From positions 248,001 through 312,000 of the forward strand of contig JANQKC010000035.1 of NCBI GenBank assembly GCA_028281325.1: 64,000 nucleotides of DNA. Reading direction: 5' to 3'. A program made the translations under genes and the position numbers. The notes below the pieces were generated by a model that saw nothing but the letters and a program-made list of their open reading frames with translations, had not been told where the DNA came from and searched no databases. Positions within the stretch are counted from its first letter, which is position 1, and each line of letters opens with the position of its first letter. The stretch comes from Alphaproteobacteria bacterium. GTDB taxonomy: Bacteria > Pseudomonadota > Alphaproteobacteria > UBA8366. Shown one piece after another: positions 45,518 to 54,351 of this stretch.

Positions 45518-46433
45518 TCCATGAAGTCACCTAGCTGATTCTTGAACCGACCGAGGCACAAATCAACTTTATCTAGCCGATCGATGAAAACCATTTTGCT
45601 CCAATTCGGCATATTCACTTTTATTTCGATGTCTCGAAAAAGCGCTTCAGTTGATCAATATGCTCAATCCACTCAGGCAAAAAATCGACTAAGTCAACAT
45701 CGTTGACATCGATGTATTGTTTTGGATCCTTGAGCGAATTTCCGAGTTCAATCAGAAAGTTAACCCGGTAATTGAAGTGCGTCGAAAACATCTTGCGCAC
45801 CAATTCGCGATCAACTAATCCCGTATCGATTAACACCCAGAGCTGAGACCAAAAACCAATAAAAATTGAAACTGATTCGTACGGAGTGATCGTGTCGTGA
45901 GAAGGCAAATGTTGGTATATATTCTCTTCAAAATCGTCTAATCGAAATCCTTTCTCATCTCGGAAAAATCTGTTTAACGCAATCTGCTCGGAACGATGCA
46001 GCCATCCATAAATGAATTGCTCTACAAATCGTTTCTTCCGATCCCCCTCAATAGACTCCCAAAGAAGCTGGAACCGCCAAACCGGACTGCTTACCTTCGA
46101 ATAGAAATCAGCGCTGTTGTAGATTCGAAAGAGTTCTACCGCTTCCTTCGTTGAACGTTCTTTGCGCGCATGCCTTTGCGATAGAAATGAGGAAAAAAAG
46201 TAGGCGGCTGTCACCACCGAGCCAACGATAGTGATCAAAAGCGAGAGTTTTTGGAATTCACTCAAGACGCGCCCCCTGCCTAGCCCACCTGCGTATTATC
46301 TTTGACCAAGTGGTGGTTGACAATTCACCGGGCAGTCAAATCGCAAGATGAATTCTTAATAGAAATCAATGCGATTTATACATTCAAACTGTTGAGAAAA
46401 CGCGATTCGAAGAATCAATCTGATCGATTTCCA
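45518..46433. mobile_element. AT-rich genomic islet bounded by two synthetase 3' ends
   Basis: The base composition changes abruptly just after the synthetase stop and returns at 46434, where a second copy of the synthetase 3' end begins. The islet holds one minus-strand gene and about 100 and 170 bp of flanking non-coding DNA without tRNA, integrase, transposase or inverted terminal repeats that I can find. Its foreign origin is an inference from composition. Whether it inserted or replaced a deleted paralogue is open. Confidence 0.55.
45621..46265 (-). CDS. Membrane-anchored hypothetical protein in AT-rich islet
   Basis: A 214-residue protein I do not recognise. It has one N-terminal membrane helix (about 8-28, LLITIVGSVVTAAYFFSSFL) followed by a basic stop-transfer (RHARKERS) and a mostly helical domain rich in aromatic, charged residues (WRFQLLWESI, FVEQFIYGWLHRSEQIALNRFF). 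The topology resembles DUF4760-type small proteins, without certainty. The start is TTG at 46265, supported by an AGGGGG 6 bases upstream. Codon use (AT-rich third positions, many Lys, Phe, Ile, Asn) is unlike all neighbours, so recent horizontal transfer is likely. Confidence 0.75.
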   Translation of the reverse strand: MSEFQKLSLLITIVGSVVTAAYFFSSFLSQRHARKERSTKEAVELFRIYNSADFYSKVSSPVWRFQLLWESIEGDRKKRFVEQFIYGWLHRSEQIALNRFFRDEKGFRLDDFEENIYQHLPSHDTITPYESVSIFIGFWSQLWVLIDTGLVDRELVRKMFSTHFNYRVNFLIELGNSLKDPKQYIDVNDVDLVDFLPEWIEHIDQLKRFFETSK

Positions 46434-46571
46434 TTGGCCGACGCCATCGACGCCGTTTCCAACCTCGCCCGGCTAGACGGCTCCCGCGTCTCGGAAGCCG
46501 AGACCAACCCGCTTTTGATCAAGCCGGAAGGTGTCGTCGCGGTCGACGGCCTGATCGTCGCCGAGGCCTAA
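46434..46571 (+). pseudogene. Truncated second copy of the acyl-CoA synthetase 3' end
   Basis: This segment matches the last 48 codons of the synthetase gene at 45374-45517: by my base-by-base alignment 121 of 138 aligned bases are identical, plus a 6-base in-frame gap. The frame is intact to its own stop (VAVDGLIVAEA) but there is no start or upstream ATP-grasp domain, so it is a remnant of a tandem paralogue or a duplication made with the islet. Its last four bases overlap the end of leuD on the other strand. Confidence 0.8.
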
Positions 46572-47197
46572 GCCGACGGTTCAGGCCGGAAAAGCCAACT
46601 CGCTTCCTTCTTGTATTGTTCCTCGAAAGCGTCGAAATCCGCATCGTATTGCTCGGTCAGCCCGATGTGATCGAGGCCTTCCATCATGCAGTGTTTCTGA
46701 AACGGGTCGATCTCGAACCCGTAGGTGGAACCGTCCGGACCGGTCACCGTTTGCGCACCCAGTTCGACGGTGATCGCCGCCCCCGCATTGTCATGCAGCA
46801 ACCGGCGCAACGCCGCGCAATCTTCCTTCGGCAAACGGATAGGCAGCATGCCGTTCTTCATGCCGTTGTTGTAGTGAATGTCGCCGAAGCTGGGCGCGAT
46901 CACGCAGCGGAAGTTGTTGGCGAGCAAGGTCCAGACCGCCGCTTCGCGCGACGAGCCGCAGCCCCAGTTATCGTCCGCAACGATGATCTGTGCGTCCTTA
47001 TACGGTTCCTGGTTCAGGATGAAATCGTCGCGCTGGCTGCCGTCCTTGTTCCGGCGCAAATCATGGAAGAAGAAAGTGTCGTACTCGGGGTCGGTCCGCA
47101 CGCGCTTGAGGAACCGGGCGGGAATGATCTGATCCGTGTCGACATTGACCATGTCGAGCGGCACGGCCGTAGCGGTCAAGGTGGTGAAGGCTTCCAT
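46568..47197 (-). CDS. leuD: 3-isopropylmalate dehydratase small subunit
   Basis: A 209-residue swivel subunit with NVDTDQIIPARFLKRV near 18-34, DDNWGCGSSREAAVWTL (about 75-91) and the C-terminal EEQYKKE region, as in LeuD. With LeuC it isomerises 2- to 3-isopropylmalate in leucine synthesis. Members of this family also act on citramalate or other methylmalates. ATG at 47197, one base after the leuC stop. Truncated-synthetase DNA abuts its 3' end. Confidence 0.92.
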   Translation of the reverse strand: MEAFTTLTATAVPLDMVNVDTDQIIPARFLKRVRTDPEYDTFFFHDLRRNKDGSQRDDFILNQEPYKDAQIIVADDNWGCGSSREAAVWTLLANNFRCVIAPSFGDIHYNNGMKNGMLPIRLPKEDCAALRRLLHDNAGAAITVELGAQTVTGPDGSTYGFEIDPFQKHCMMEGLDHIGLTEQYDADFDAFEEQYKKEASWLFRPEPSA

Positions 47198-47198
47198 C

Positions 47199-48608
47199 CT
47201 ACTTCTCCTCCATCAATTGCCGCACATCGGTGAATTTTCCGGTAACGGCGGCGGCTGCGGCCATGGCCGGGCTGACGAGATGCGTTCGGCTGCCCGGTCC
47301 TTGCCGCCCCCGAAAGTTACGGTTGCTGGTGGACGCGGTGCGGATACCCGGGTCGACGGAATCGCCGTTCAAGCCGACACACATGGAACAGGCGGAGTGA
47401 CGCCACTCGAACCCGGCGTCGGTGAATATCCTGTCCAGTCCTTCCCGTTCCGCCGCCGCCTTCACCTGCATCGATCCGGGCGAGATCATCGACGGCACAA
47501 CCGCGCGGCGACCTTTCACCACATCGGCGGCGAGGCGCAGATCCTCGATCCGGCTGTTGGTGCAGGATCCGATGAACACGCGATCCACCGCGACATCCGT
47601 CATCGGCATGCCCGCCTTCAGGTCCATATAGTCGAGCGCGTCGAGCATCGATTGGCGCCGCTCGGCATTCGATTCCCGCGACGGATCCGGCACCACGTCG
47701 GTTACCTGCACCACGTTCTCCGGACTGTTGCCCCAGGTCACCATTGGGGCGATGGCGTCGCCATCCACCGTGACTTCGCGATCGAACCGCGCGCCCTCGT
47801 CGGTCGGCAGCGTCTTCCAATAGGCCAGCGCCTTGTCCCATTCGGCCCCCTTCGGCGCATAGGGCCGCCCTTCCAAATAGTCGTAAGTCTTCTGGTCCGG
47901 GGCGATAAGGCCCATGCGGCAGCCGGCCTCGATCGACATGTTGCTGACCGTCAGGCGTCCTTCCATGGAAAGCTGTTCGATCCCCGACCCGGCATATTCG
48001 ATCGCATACCCGGCCCCACCGGCCGCGCTGATCTGGCCGATGATCGCCAGGATCACGTCCTTGCCGGTCACGCCGAAACCCAAGGTGCCAGTCACCGTAA
48101 TGCGCATGGTCTTCGGCTTGCTCTGCCAAAGACACTGCGTGGCCAGCACATGGGCAACTTCCGACGCGCCAATGCCGCAGGCGATCGCCCCCATCGCGCC
48201 ATGGGTGGAGGTATGCGAGTCGCCGCAGACGAGGAAGATGCCGGGCTGGGTGATCCCCAATTCAGGGCCGATGACATGCACGATCCCCATACGCTCGTCG
48301 TCGATGCCGAAATGCGGCACACCGAATTCCTTGGCGTTCTCGTCGAGGATGGCGACCTTCTCGCGCAGTTCGTCATTCTCGATCGCCTCGATGGTGCGGA
48401 CATCGGTCGGGCTATAATGATCGGGCGTCGCGAAGACCTGCTGCGGACGCTTCACCGACCGGCCGTCCTGGCGCAACATACTGAAGGCATGGAACGATCC
48501 GTCATGCGCCAGATGCCGGTCGACATAAAGCAGGCATTGCCCGTCGTCCCGCTGCACGATCACGTGGCGGTTCCAAATCTTGTCGAACATGGTCTGCGGA
48601 CCGGCCAT
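47199..48608 (-). CDS. leuC: 3-isopropylmalate dehydratase large subunit
   Basis: A 469-residue aconitase-fold subunit with the three 4Fe-4S cysteines: GSCTNSRIEDL (about 342) and CSMCVGLN (about 400-405). It contains GDSHTSTHGAMGAI and GRQGPGSRTHLVSPAMAAAAAVTGKF. The N-terminal substrate-side motif reads ATPDHYSPTD, where classical LeuC has DHNVPT or similar, so it may be a divergent paralogue with altered substrate. Forms an operon with leuD; leuA and leuB are not in this window. Confidence 0.9.
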   Translation of the reverse strand: MAGPQTMFDKIWNRHVIVQRDDGQCLLYVDRHLAHDGSFHAFSMLRQDGRSVKRPQQVFATPDHYSPTDVRTIEAIENDELREKVAILDENAKEFGVPHFGIDDERMGIVHVIGPELGITQPGIFLVCGDSHTSTHGAMGAIACGIGASEVAHVLATQCLWQSKPKTMRITVTGTLGFGVTGKDVILAIIGQISAAGGAGYAIEYAGSGIEQLSMEGRLTVSNMSIEAGCRMGLIAPDQKTYDYLEGRPYAPKGAEWDKALAYWKTLPTDEGARFDREVTVDGDAIAPMVTWGNSPENVVQVTDVVPDPSRESNAERRQSMLDALDYMDLKAGMPMTDVAVDRVFIGSCTNSRIEDLRLAADVVKGRRAVVPSMISPGSMQVKAAAEREGLDRIFTDAGFEWRHSACSMCVGLNGDSVDPGIRTASTSNRNFRGRQGPGSRTHLVSPAMAAAAAVTGKFTDVRQLMEEK

Positions 48609-48708
48609 GAGCCCCTCCCTTGGCGTCGTTATGGTCGAACGTCGTAAAGATACCCAAAGCGTCGAGCCTGGGCGAATCCCCGATCATATCGGTGGTATCG
48701 AGACGTGA

Positions 48709-49620
48709 TTACATCATGTTTCCAGAGACAACGCGCGCCGAACGGCGACGATGCACGACGATCTCGCGATGTAAGATATAAAGCCCGCTCAACACGACAA
48801 GGGACGTGCCGCCGATCATCCATCCATCCGGAATGTCCCCCCAAACCAAGAAGCCGATCAAAATGGCCCAGACGATGCTGAGATACTTGAACGGCGACAC
48901 GAGCGCCGTCTCGGCATGACGAAAAGTATCGATCATGAAGTAATGCCCGGCCGTCACGAGGATACCGGACGCGACGATCACCCCCATGTCGAACAGGGTC
49001 GGCATCCGCCAGCCGAACGGCAGGGTCATCAACCCGGCCCACATTAAAGCCAACGTCGTCGTGAGCAAGATGGCCATCGATGATTCGTTGTTCGTCATCC
49101 GGCGCGTCACCACATCCCGGATCGCCGCCCCGAAGGCCGCGCCCAACGGCAGGAGGGCCGCCAGTTGAACCGCCTCCCCCGCCGGGCGCGTGATCAGCAA
49201 TATGCCGCTGAAGCCGACGATGACGGCCATCCAGCGCCGCCACCCGACACTCTCGCCCAAGAACGGTCCCGCCATCGCGGTTACGAACAGCGGGCCGGCG
49301 AAGGTGATGGCGGTGGTTTCCCCGAGCGGCAGATAGCGCAGGCCGAGGATGAAACAGAATGTCGAGAAAACCATGCAGCCTGCGCGGACCAGGTGGCCTG
49401 AAATCCGATTGACCCGTAGGCTGTTCAGGCCGCCTGTGAATCGGATGAGAACCAGGATCGACAAGATCGTGAAAATACCGCGCAGGAACAGCACCTCGCC
49501 CGGCGGATACCCCGACACCCATTTGAGCATGGCATTGTTCACCGCCATGAACACGCCGCCCAATATCATGTAAACGATGCCGCGGACCGGCGCCGACGAA
49601 GAGGAGGTCGATACCGTCAT
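48709..49620 (-). CDS. DMT-family transporter (EamA), second of a tandem pair
   Basis: A 303-residue inner-membrane carrier with ten predicted helices in two EamA repeats (MILGGVFMAVNNAMLKWV, FILGLRYLPLGETTAITFAGPLFV, MIDTFRHAETALVSPFKYLSIVWA). The ATG overlaps the stop of the upstream paralogue as ATGA, so the two are translationally coupled. By eye about half its residues match the neighbour. Substrate unknown; the family exports amino acids and other metabolites. The pair could function as a heterodimer. Confidence 0.9.
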   Translation of the reverse strand: MTVSTSSSSAPVRGIVYMILGGVFMAVNNAMLKWVSGYPPGEVLFLRGIFTILSILVLIRFTGGLNSLRVNRISGHLVRAGCMVFSTFCFILGLRYLPLGETTAITFAGPLFVTAMAGPFLGESVGWRRWMAVIVGFSGILLITRPAGEAVQLAALLPLGAAFGAAIRDVVTRRMTNNESSMAILLTTTLALMWAGLMTLPFGWRMPTLFDMGVIVASGILVTAGHYFMIDTFRHAETALVSPFKYLSIVWAILIGFLVWGDIPDGWMIGGTSLVVLSGLYILHREIVVHRRRSARVVSGNMM

Positions 49621-50513
49621 TCGTTCTGCGCCGCCGCGCGCCGACGCACGATTTCCCGATGGAAGATGTACAGGCCGCTGAGAATGACAAGCACGATCCC
49701 TGCGATCACGTAGGCGTCGGGCAAGTCGCCCCAAATGAAATACCCCAGCAGGATCGCCCATACGATCATGAGGTATCGGAACGGAGAGACCATGACGGCC
49801 TCGGCATGGCGAAAGGCCTCGATCATGAAGTGATGGCCGAAGCCGGCAAACAACCCTGCAATCGCCATCAAGGCGAAGTCCGGCCCGGTCGGCATCTTCC
49901 AGCCGAAGGGAAAAGTCAGAAGACCCGCGACCATCACCATCGCGGTGGTGGTGCAGAGAATACCGTTGGAAGAATCCGTGGTCGTCATTCGCCGGGTCAC
50001 CATGTCGCGAATGCCAGCCCAGAAAGCGGAGCCAAGCGGCAAGAGGACGGCAAGCTGAAGCGCATCGCCGGTCGGCCGCGTGACGATGATGATGCCGATG
50101 AACCCGACGGCGACGGCGGACCACCGCCGCCAACCGACCACCTCGCCCAGCAGGAATGGCGCCAACGCGGTCACGAACAACGGCGTCGAGAAGCTGATCG
50201 CCGTCATGTCCGCCAGCGGCAGGTAGCGCAGGCCTGTTATATACATAAAGGCGGAGCCGACCACGCAGGCCCCGCGAATGAAATGAAAATGCGGCCGCTG
50301 GATGATGATCGTCCGGGGACCGCCGGCGCGCGCGATCAGGATCGCGATCGGCAACCAAATGAAAATGCCACGAATGAACATGATCTCGCCCGGCGGATAA
50401 CCGCTCGTGACCCATTTCAACATGGCGTTGTTGCCCGACATCAAGATGCCGGCGAATAGCATGCAGAGAATGCCGAGGACGGGTGATGAAACGTTCTTAG
50501 ACTGGTTCATCAC
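49617..50513 (-). CDS. DMT-family transporter (EamA), first of a tandem pair
   Basis: A 298-residue ten-helix carrier with the same EamA landmarks as its downstream copy (MLFAGILMSGNNAMLKWVTSG, YITGLRYLPLADMTAISFSTPLFV, MIEAFRHAEAVMVSPFRYLMIVWA). It begins the two-gene operon. Upstream lies a 424-bp region without recognised genes, shared with the divergent acyl-CoA operon. Probably an exporter of small metabolites. Confidence 0.9.
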   Translation of the reverse strand: MMNQSKNVSSPVLGILCMLFAGILMSGNNAMLKWVTSGYPPGEIMFIRGIFIWLPIAILIARAGGPRTIIIQRPHFHFIRGACVVGSAFMYITGLRYLPLADMTAISFSTPLFVTALAPFLLGEVVGWRRWSAVAVGFIGIIIVTRPTGDALQLAVLLPLGSAFWAGIRDMVTRRMTTTDSSNGILCTTTAMVMVAGLLTFPFGWKMPTGPDFALMAIAGLFAGFGHHFMIEAFRHAEAVMVSPFRYLMIVWAILLGYFIWGDLPDAYVIAGIVLVILSGLYIFHREIVRRRAAAQNE

Positions 50514-50937
50514 GACACGGCGTCAGCGGCGACAATCGACGACCGAACGGAACGACGACAAACCGTCGTATTGCAGACAAGCCAATCACTCGGCTGCCTG
50601 GGCATCATGCGTCTGCATAGGGGGATATTCCTTGGGAATGAAAGCCGCACTCGGCATGCGAATCATAACAGCGCCTCCCGCCATCGACAATCCATCGCCG
50701 GGTGAAGACCCTCGGCCGTTCGCCGCTGCGACCTTTGACGCCGCAGGATGATGCGGAAAGGGCGCCCGGGTTCATTGGCGGTTCTCGATGCGCCGGATTG
50801 CCGCCGCCGATTGACTCGCCCGAGGCGCCGATTTAGTTAATCTCACAGGTGGAATTGGTCCGGACAAAAATTCCGGCCGCTCACGGTATAATTGTCCTTG
50901 AGGCAATGATTTCCGTTCCAAACAAGGGAGTTACGCC
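50514..50937. promoter_or_regulatory. Divergent intergenic region, promoter of the acyl-CoA operon
   Basis: Contains a TATAAT at 50887-50892, 46 bp before the first lyase gene, and AAGGGAG 7 bases before its ATG. Just upstream, GGAATT (50851-50856) and AATTCC (50869-50874) flank a near-palindromic TTGGTCCGGACAA, a plausible operator overlapping the -35 region. The remaining 300 bp show no gene or repeat that I can support. Confidence 0.45.
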
Positions 50938-51912
50938 ATGCGCGACGGCAATGACGTTCATGTCTGCGAAGTGGGCCTGCGGGACGGGCTGCAGAACGTC
51001 CAGACATTCTTCCCGACCGATCAGAAAATCGCCTGGATCGAGGCCGAGGCCGCGGCGGGCATGCCCGAGATCGAAGTCTGTTCCTTCGTGCCGCCGAAAC
51101 TGCTGCCGCAATTCGCGGACGCGAAAGAGGTCTGCGCCGCCGCATTGCCCATCGCCGAAAAACACGAAGGCCTGGTGGTCTCGGCCCTGATGCCGAATCT
51201 GAAGGGGGCGGAGAACGGCCTCGCCGCCGGGGTCCACAAGCTGAACTACGTGACATCGGTCAGCGTGAAGCACAACCTCGCCAATGTCCGTATGACACCG
51301 GACGAGTCCGTCGACGCCTTCAAGAAGATCGTTGCGTTGCGCGACGAGAAGGCGAAGGAGACCGGCCGCCGCGTCCGCCTGTTCGTCGGCTTGTCCACGG
51401 CTCTCGGCTGCACCATCGAAGGCCAAGTCGATCCCGACGCCGTGGTCCGACTGGCGGAGAAATTTCTGGACGCTGGCGCGGACGAACTCGCCATCGCCGA
51501 TACCGTTGGCTACGCCAACCCGTCACAGGTCAAAAGCCTGTTCAAGCTCATGTACGGCACCTTCGGCGAGAAGCTGCCGTTGACCGTGCATCTGCACGAC
51601 ACAAGGGGGCTCGGCATCGCGAATGCGTTGGCCGCGCTCGAAACCGGCGTCCGCCGTTTCGACGCATCGTTGGCCGGCCTGGGCGGATGCCCGTATGCGC
51701 CGGGAGCGACCGGCAACATCGTGATGGACGACCTGGTCTTCATGCTGGAAGGCATGGGGATGAAAACCGGCGTAAACCTGGACAAGCTGGTCGCGGTCCG
51801 CGAGATCGTCGCGCGCAACCTGCCGGACGAAACGCTGAGCGGCGGCCTCGCGAAGTCGGGTCCGCCGAAGGGATTCGTTCCCGCCTCGTCCTTCGCCGCC
51901 GCCGCGGAATAG
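50938..51912 (+). CDS. Hydroxymethylglutaryl-CoA lyase family protein
   Basis: A 324-residue TIM-barrel lyase. It shows the family start VCEVGLRDGLQN, the metal-binding HLHDTRGLG and the active-site Cys in GGCPYAPGATGN. HMG-CoA lyase splits HMG-CoA into acetyl-CoA and acetoacetate in leucine breakdown; close relatives split (R)-citramalyl-CoA. It starts the seven-gene acyl-CoA operon, 12 bases before the first dehydrogenase. With a CitE-like lyase also present, the substrate may be a branched C5-C6 3-hydroxyacyl-CoA. Confidence 0.88.
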   Translation: MRDGNDVHVCEVGLRDGLQNVQTFFPTDQKIAWIEAEAAAGMPEIEVCSFVPPKLLPQFADAKEVCAAALPIAEKHEGLVVSALMPNLKGAENGLAAGVHKLNYVTSVSVKHNLANVRMTPDESVDAFKKIVALRDEKAKETGRRVRLFVGLSTALGCTIEGQVDPDAVVRLAEKFLDAGADELAIADTVGYANPSQVKSLFKLMYGTFGEKLPLTVHLHDTRGLGIANALAALETGVRRFDASLAGLGGCPYAPGATGNIVMDDLVFMLEGMGMKTGVNLDKLVAVREIVARNLPDETLSGGLAKSGPPKGFVPASSFAAAAE

Positions 51913-51924
51913 GCGCGTTTCGGC

Positions 51925-53112
51925 ATGTCGGATATCGACGCATCGGTCCCGTGCGGACAGGACTATCCGGAAATCCGCGAGTCCGTCATGAAACTCTGCG
52001 CCGATTTTCCGGCGGAGTATTGGCGCGACCTGGAGAACCAGCCGCCGTCGGGCAGCTATCCGACGGATTTCGTCCAAGCGCTGACCGATGCGGGATATCT
52101 CGCCGCCTTGATCCCGGAAGAATACGGCGGCGCCGGCCTGCCGATCCGCGCCGGTGCGGTAATCCTGGAGACGATCAATACGGCCGGATGCAGCGCGTCG
52201 GCCTGCCATGCCCAGATGTACACCATGGGCACGGTCCTGCGGCACGGCACCCCCGACCAAAAGAACGAGTATCTGCCGAAGATCGCCGCCGGCGAGTTGC
52301 GGCTGCAGGCTTTCGCCATCACCGAGCCGACCACCGGGTCGGACACGACGCAACTCAAGACACGGGCCGAGAAGGACGGCAACGGGTATCGGATCAACGG
52401 GCAGAAGGTCTGGATCAGCCGAGCCGCCCATTCGGACCTGATGCTCCTGCTGGCGCGCACGACACCGCCCGAGGAGTCGAAACGGCGGACCGACGGCATT
52501 TCGACCTTCCTGGTCGACATGCGGGAAGCCAAGGGCAACGGCCTGGAGATCCGGCCCATCGACGCCATGGTGAACCACAACACGACCGAGGTGTTCTTCG
52601 ACGACCTCAAGATTCCCGCGAGCAGCCTGATCGGCGAGGAAGGCAAAGGATTCCGTTATATCCTCGACGGCATGAACGCGGAGCGCTGCCTGGTGTCGAG
52701 CGAGGCCATCGGTAACGGCCGCTACTTCGTGAAGAAGGCGGTCGACTACGCGAACGAACGGGTGGTGTTCGGCCGCCCGATCGGCCAGAACCAAGGCATC
52801 CAGTTCCCGATCGCCAGCGCCTACGCCCAGTTGGAAGCCGCCGACCTCATGGTTCAGAAGGCGACCGCCATGTTCGACGCGGGCGTGCCTTGCGGCGCGG
52901 AAGCGAATATCGGCAAGTTCCTGTCGGGCGACGCGGCCTGGGCCTGCGCCGAAGCCTGCTTCACGACCTTCGGCGGATTCGCCTTCGCCCGGGAATACGA
53001 CGTGGAACGCAAATGGCGGGAATGCCGGTTGTCGCGGAACGCGCCGGTCGCCCCGAACATGATCATGAATTTCATCGGCCAGCATGTCCTCGGCATGCCG
53101 CGGTCCTACTGA
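51925..53112 (+). CDS. Acyl-CoA dehydrogenase, tandem copy 1
   Basis: A 395-residue FAD-dependent acyl-CoA dehydrogenase with QAFAITEPTTGSDTTQLKT and ERVVFGRPIGQNQGIQFPI. The usual C-terminal catalytic Glu (EGTNE motif) is absent: the matching place reads VAPNMIM. Instead a Glu stands in DGMNAER, where isovaleryl-CoA and long-chain dehydrogenases carry theirs, implying branched or unusual substrates. About three quarters identical by eye to the next gene, 20 bases downstream. Confidence 0.88.
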   Translation: MSDIDASVPCGQDYPEIRESVMKLCADFPAEYWRDLENQPPSGSYPTDFVQALTDAGYLAALIPEEYGGAGLPIRAGAVILETINTAGCSASACHAQMYTMGTVLRHGTPDQKNEYLPKIAAGELRLQAFAITEPTTGSDTTQLKTRAEKDGNGYRINGQKVWISRAAHSDLMLLLARTTPPEESKRRTDGISTFLVDMREAKGNGLEIRPIDAMVNHNTTEVFFDDLKIPASSLIGEEGKGFRYILDGMNAERCLVSSEAIGNGRYFVKKAVDYANERVVFGRPIGQNQGIQFPIASAYAQLEAADLMVQKATAMFDAGVPCGAEANIGKFLSGDAAWACAEACFTTFGGFAFAREYDVERKWRECRLSRNAPVAPNMIMNFIGQHVLGMPRSY

Positions 53113-53132
53113 TACGAGCCATAAGGAAGACC

Positions 53133-54320
53133 ATGAGCGATACCGAAACCGTCATTGCGATCGGCGAGGATTATCCGGAACTCCGGGATGCGGTGAAGAA
53201 GCTCTGCGCCGATTTCCCGGGCGAATACTGGCGCGGCCTGGAAGACCAGGATGTCGAGGGCAACTATCCAACCGAATTCGTCAAGACACTGACCGAGTCC
53301 GGCTTCCTGGGCGCGTTGATTCCGGAGGAATACGGCGGTGCGGGTCTGCCCCTCCGCGCGGGCGCGGTGATCCTGGAAACGATCCACGAGAGCGGCTGCA
53401 GCGCGGGCGCCGTGCATGCCCAGATGTACACGATGGGCACGGTGCTGCGGCACGGCAGCAAGGAACAGAAGCAGGAATACCTGCCGAAGATCGCCTCCGG
53501 CGAGCTGCGCCTGCAGGCCTTCGGCGTGACCGAACCAACGACCGGCTCGGACACCACGCAGCTCAAGACGCGGGCGGACAAGGACGGTAACGGCTATCGC
53601 ATCAACGGGCAGAAGGTCTGGACCAGCCGGGCACTGCATTCCGACCTGATGCTGTTGCTCGCGCGCACGACGCCGGCGGACCAGACCAAGAAGCGCAGCG
53701 ACGGGCTGTCCTGCTTCCTGGTCGACCTGCGCGACGCCCGCGGCAACGGCTGCGACATCCAGCCGCTCGACGCGATGATCAATCACAACACCACCGAGGT
53801 GTTCTTCGACAATCTGTGGATCCCGTCGTCCAGCCTGATCGGCGAGGAAGGCAAAGGGTTCCGCTATATCCTGGACGGCATGAACGCCGAACGGATTTTG
53901 ATTTCGGCCGAGGCGCTGGGAGACTGCAAATTCTTCGTCGAGAAAGCGGTCGAGTATTCCAAGGAACGCGTCGTCTTCGGCAATCCGATCGGCCAGTATC
54001 AGGGCATCCAGTTCCCCATCGCCAAGGCCTATGCCGAATATCAGGGCGCCGACATGATGGCGCGCAAGGCCGCCGCCCTGTTCGATGCCGGCGAAGCATG
54101 CGGCGCCGAAGCCAACATGGCCAAGCATCTTTCCGGCGAGGCCGCCTGGGCCTGCGGCGAGGCCTGCTTCACAACCCATGGCGGGTTCGCCTTCGCCCGG
54201 GAATACGACGTGGAACGGAAATGGCGCGAGGCGCGTATCTTCCGGACCGCGCCGATTTCGACCAACATGATCCTGGCCTATATCGGCCAACACATCCTGG
54301 GCATGCCGCGATCCTACTGA
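53133..54320 (+). CDS. Acyl-CoA dehydrogenase, tandem copy 2
   Basis: A 395-residue paralogue of the preceding dehydrogenase, with identical ending LGMPRSY and the same absence of the C-terminal EGTNE Glu. The Glu in DGMNAER is kept. AAGGAAGA precedes the ATG at 53133; the frame is open further upstream inside the previous gene but the family start (MSDTETV..) fits here. The duplication may allow two chain types or a heteromeric enzyme. Confidence 0.88.
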   Translation: MSDTETVIAIGEDYPELRDAVKKLCADFPGEYWRGLEDQDVEGNYPTEFVKTLTESGFLGALIPEEYGGAGLPLRAGAVILETIHESGCSAGAVHAQMYTMGTVLRHGSKEQKQEYLPKIASGELRLQAFGVTEPTTGSDTTQLKTRADKDGNGYRINGQKVWTSRALHSDLMLLLARTTPADQTKKRSDGLSCFLVDLRDARGNGCDIQPLDAMINHNTTEVFFDNLWIPSSSLIGEEGKGFRYILDGMNAERILISAEALGDCKFFVEKAVEYSKERVVFGNPIGQYQGIQFPIAKAYAEYQGADMMARKAAALFDAGEACGAEANMAKHLSGEAAWACGEACFTTHGGFAFAREYDVERKWREARIFRTAPISTNMILAYIGQHILGMPRSY

Positions 54321-54351
54321 CCGGCAGTCTCAACGGAGAAAAGCACACCGC

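Noticed and set aside
46302-46433. Upstream extension of the truncated synthetase tail into the AT-rich islet
   Set aside because: The frame stays open by chance from a TTG, but the sequence before 46434 has no match to the synthetase and no ribosome site.
45518-46571. Integrative element with tRNA target, integrase or terminal inverted repeats
   Set aside because: None of these parts is visible; only the composition change and the duplicated gene end support foreign origin.
47136-48647. Antisense frame of 503 codons over leuC
   Set aside because: Shadow of leuC, whose Fe-S motifs are intact.
134-50865. GTCCGGAC octamer at 134-141 and 50858-50865, both in AT-richer intergenic DNA
   Set aside because: The octamer also occurs in coding DNA (near 26416 and 46734), and its count is about what is expected for this GC content. 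A shared operator is not supported, though the 50.86 kb copy lies in a promoter.
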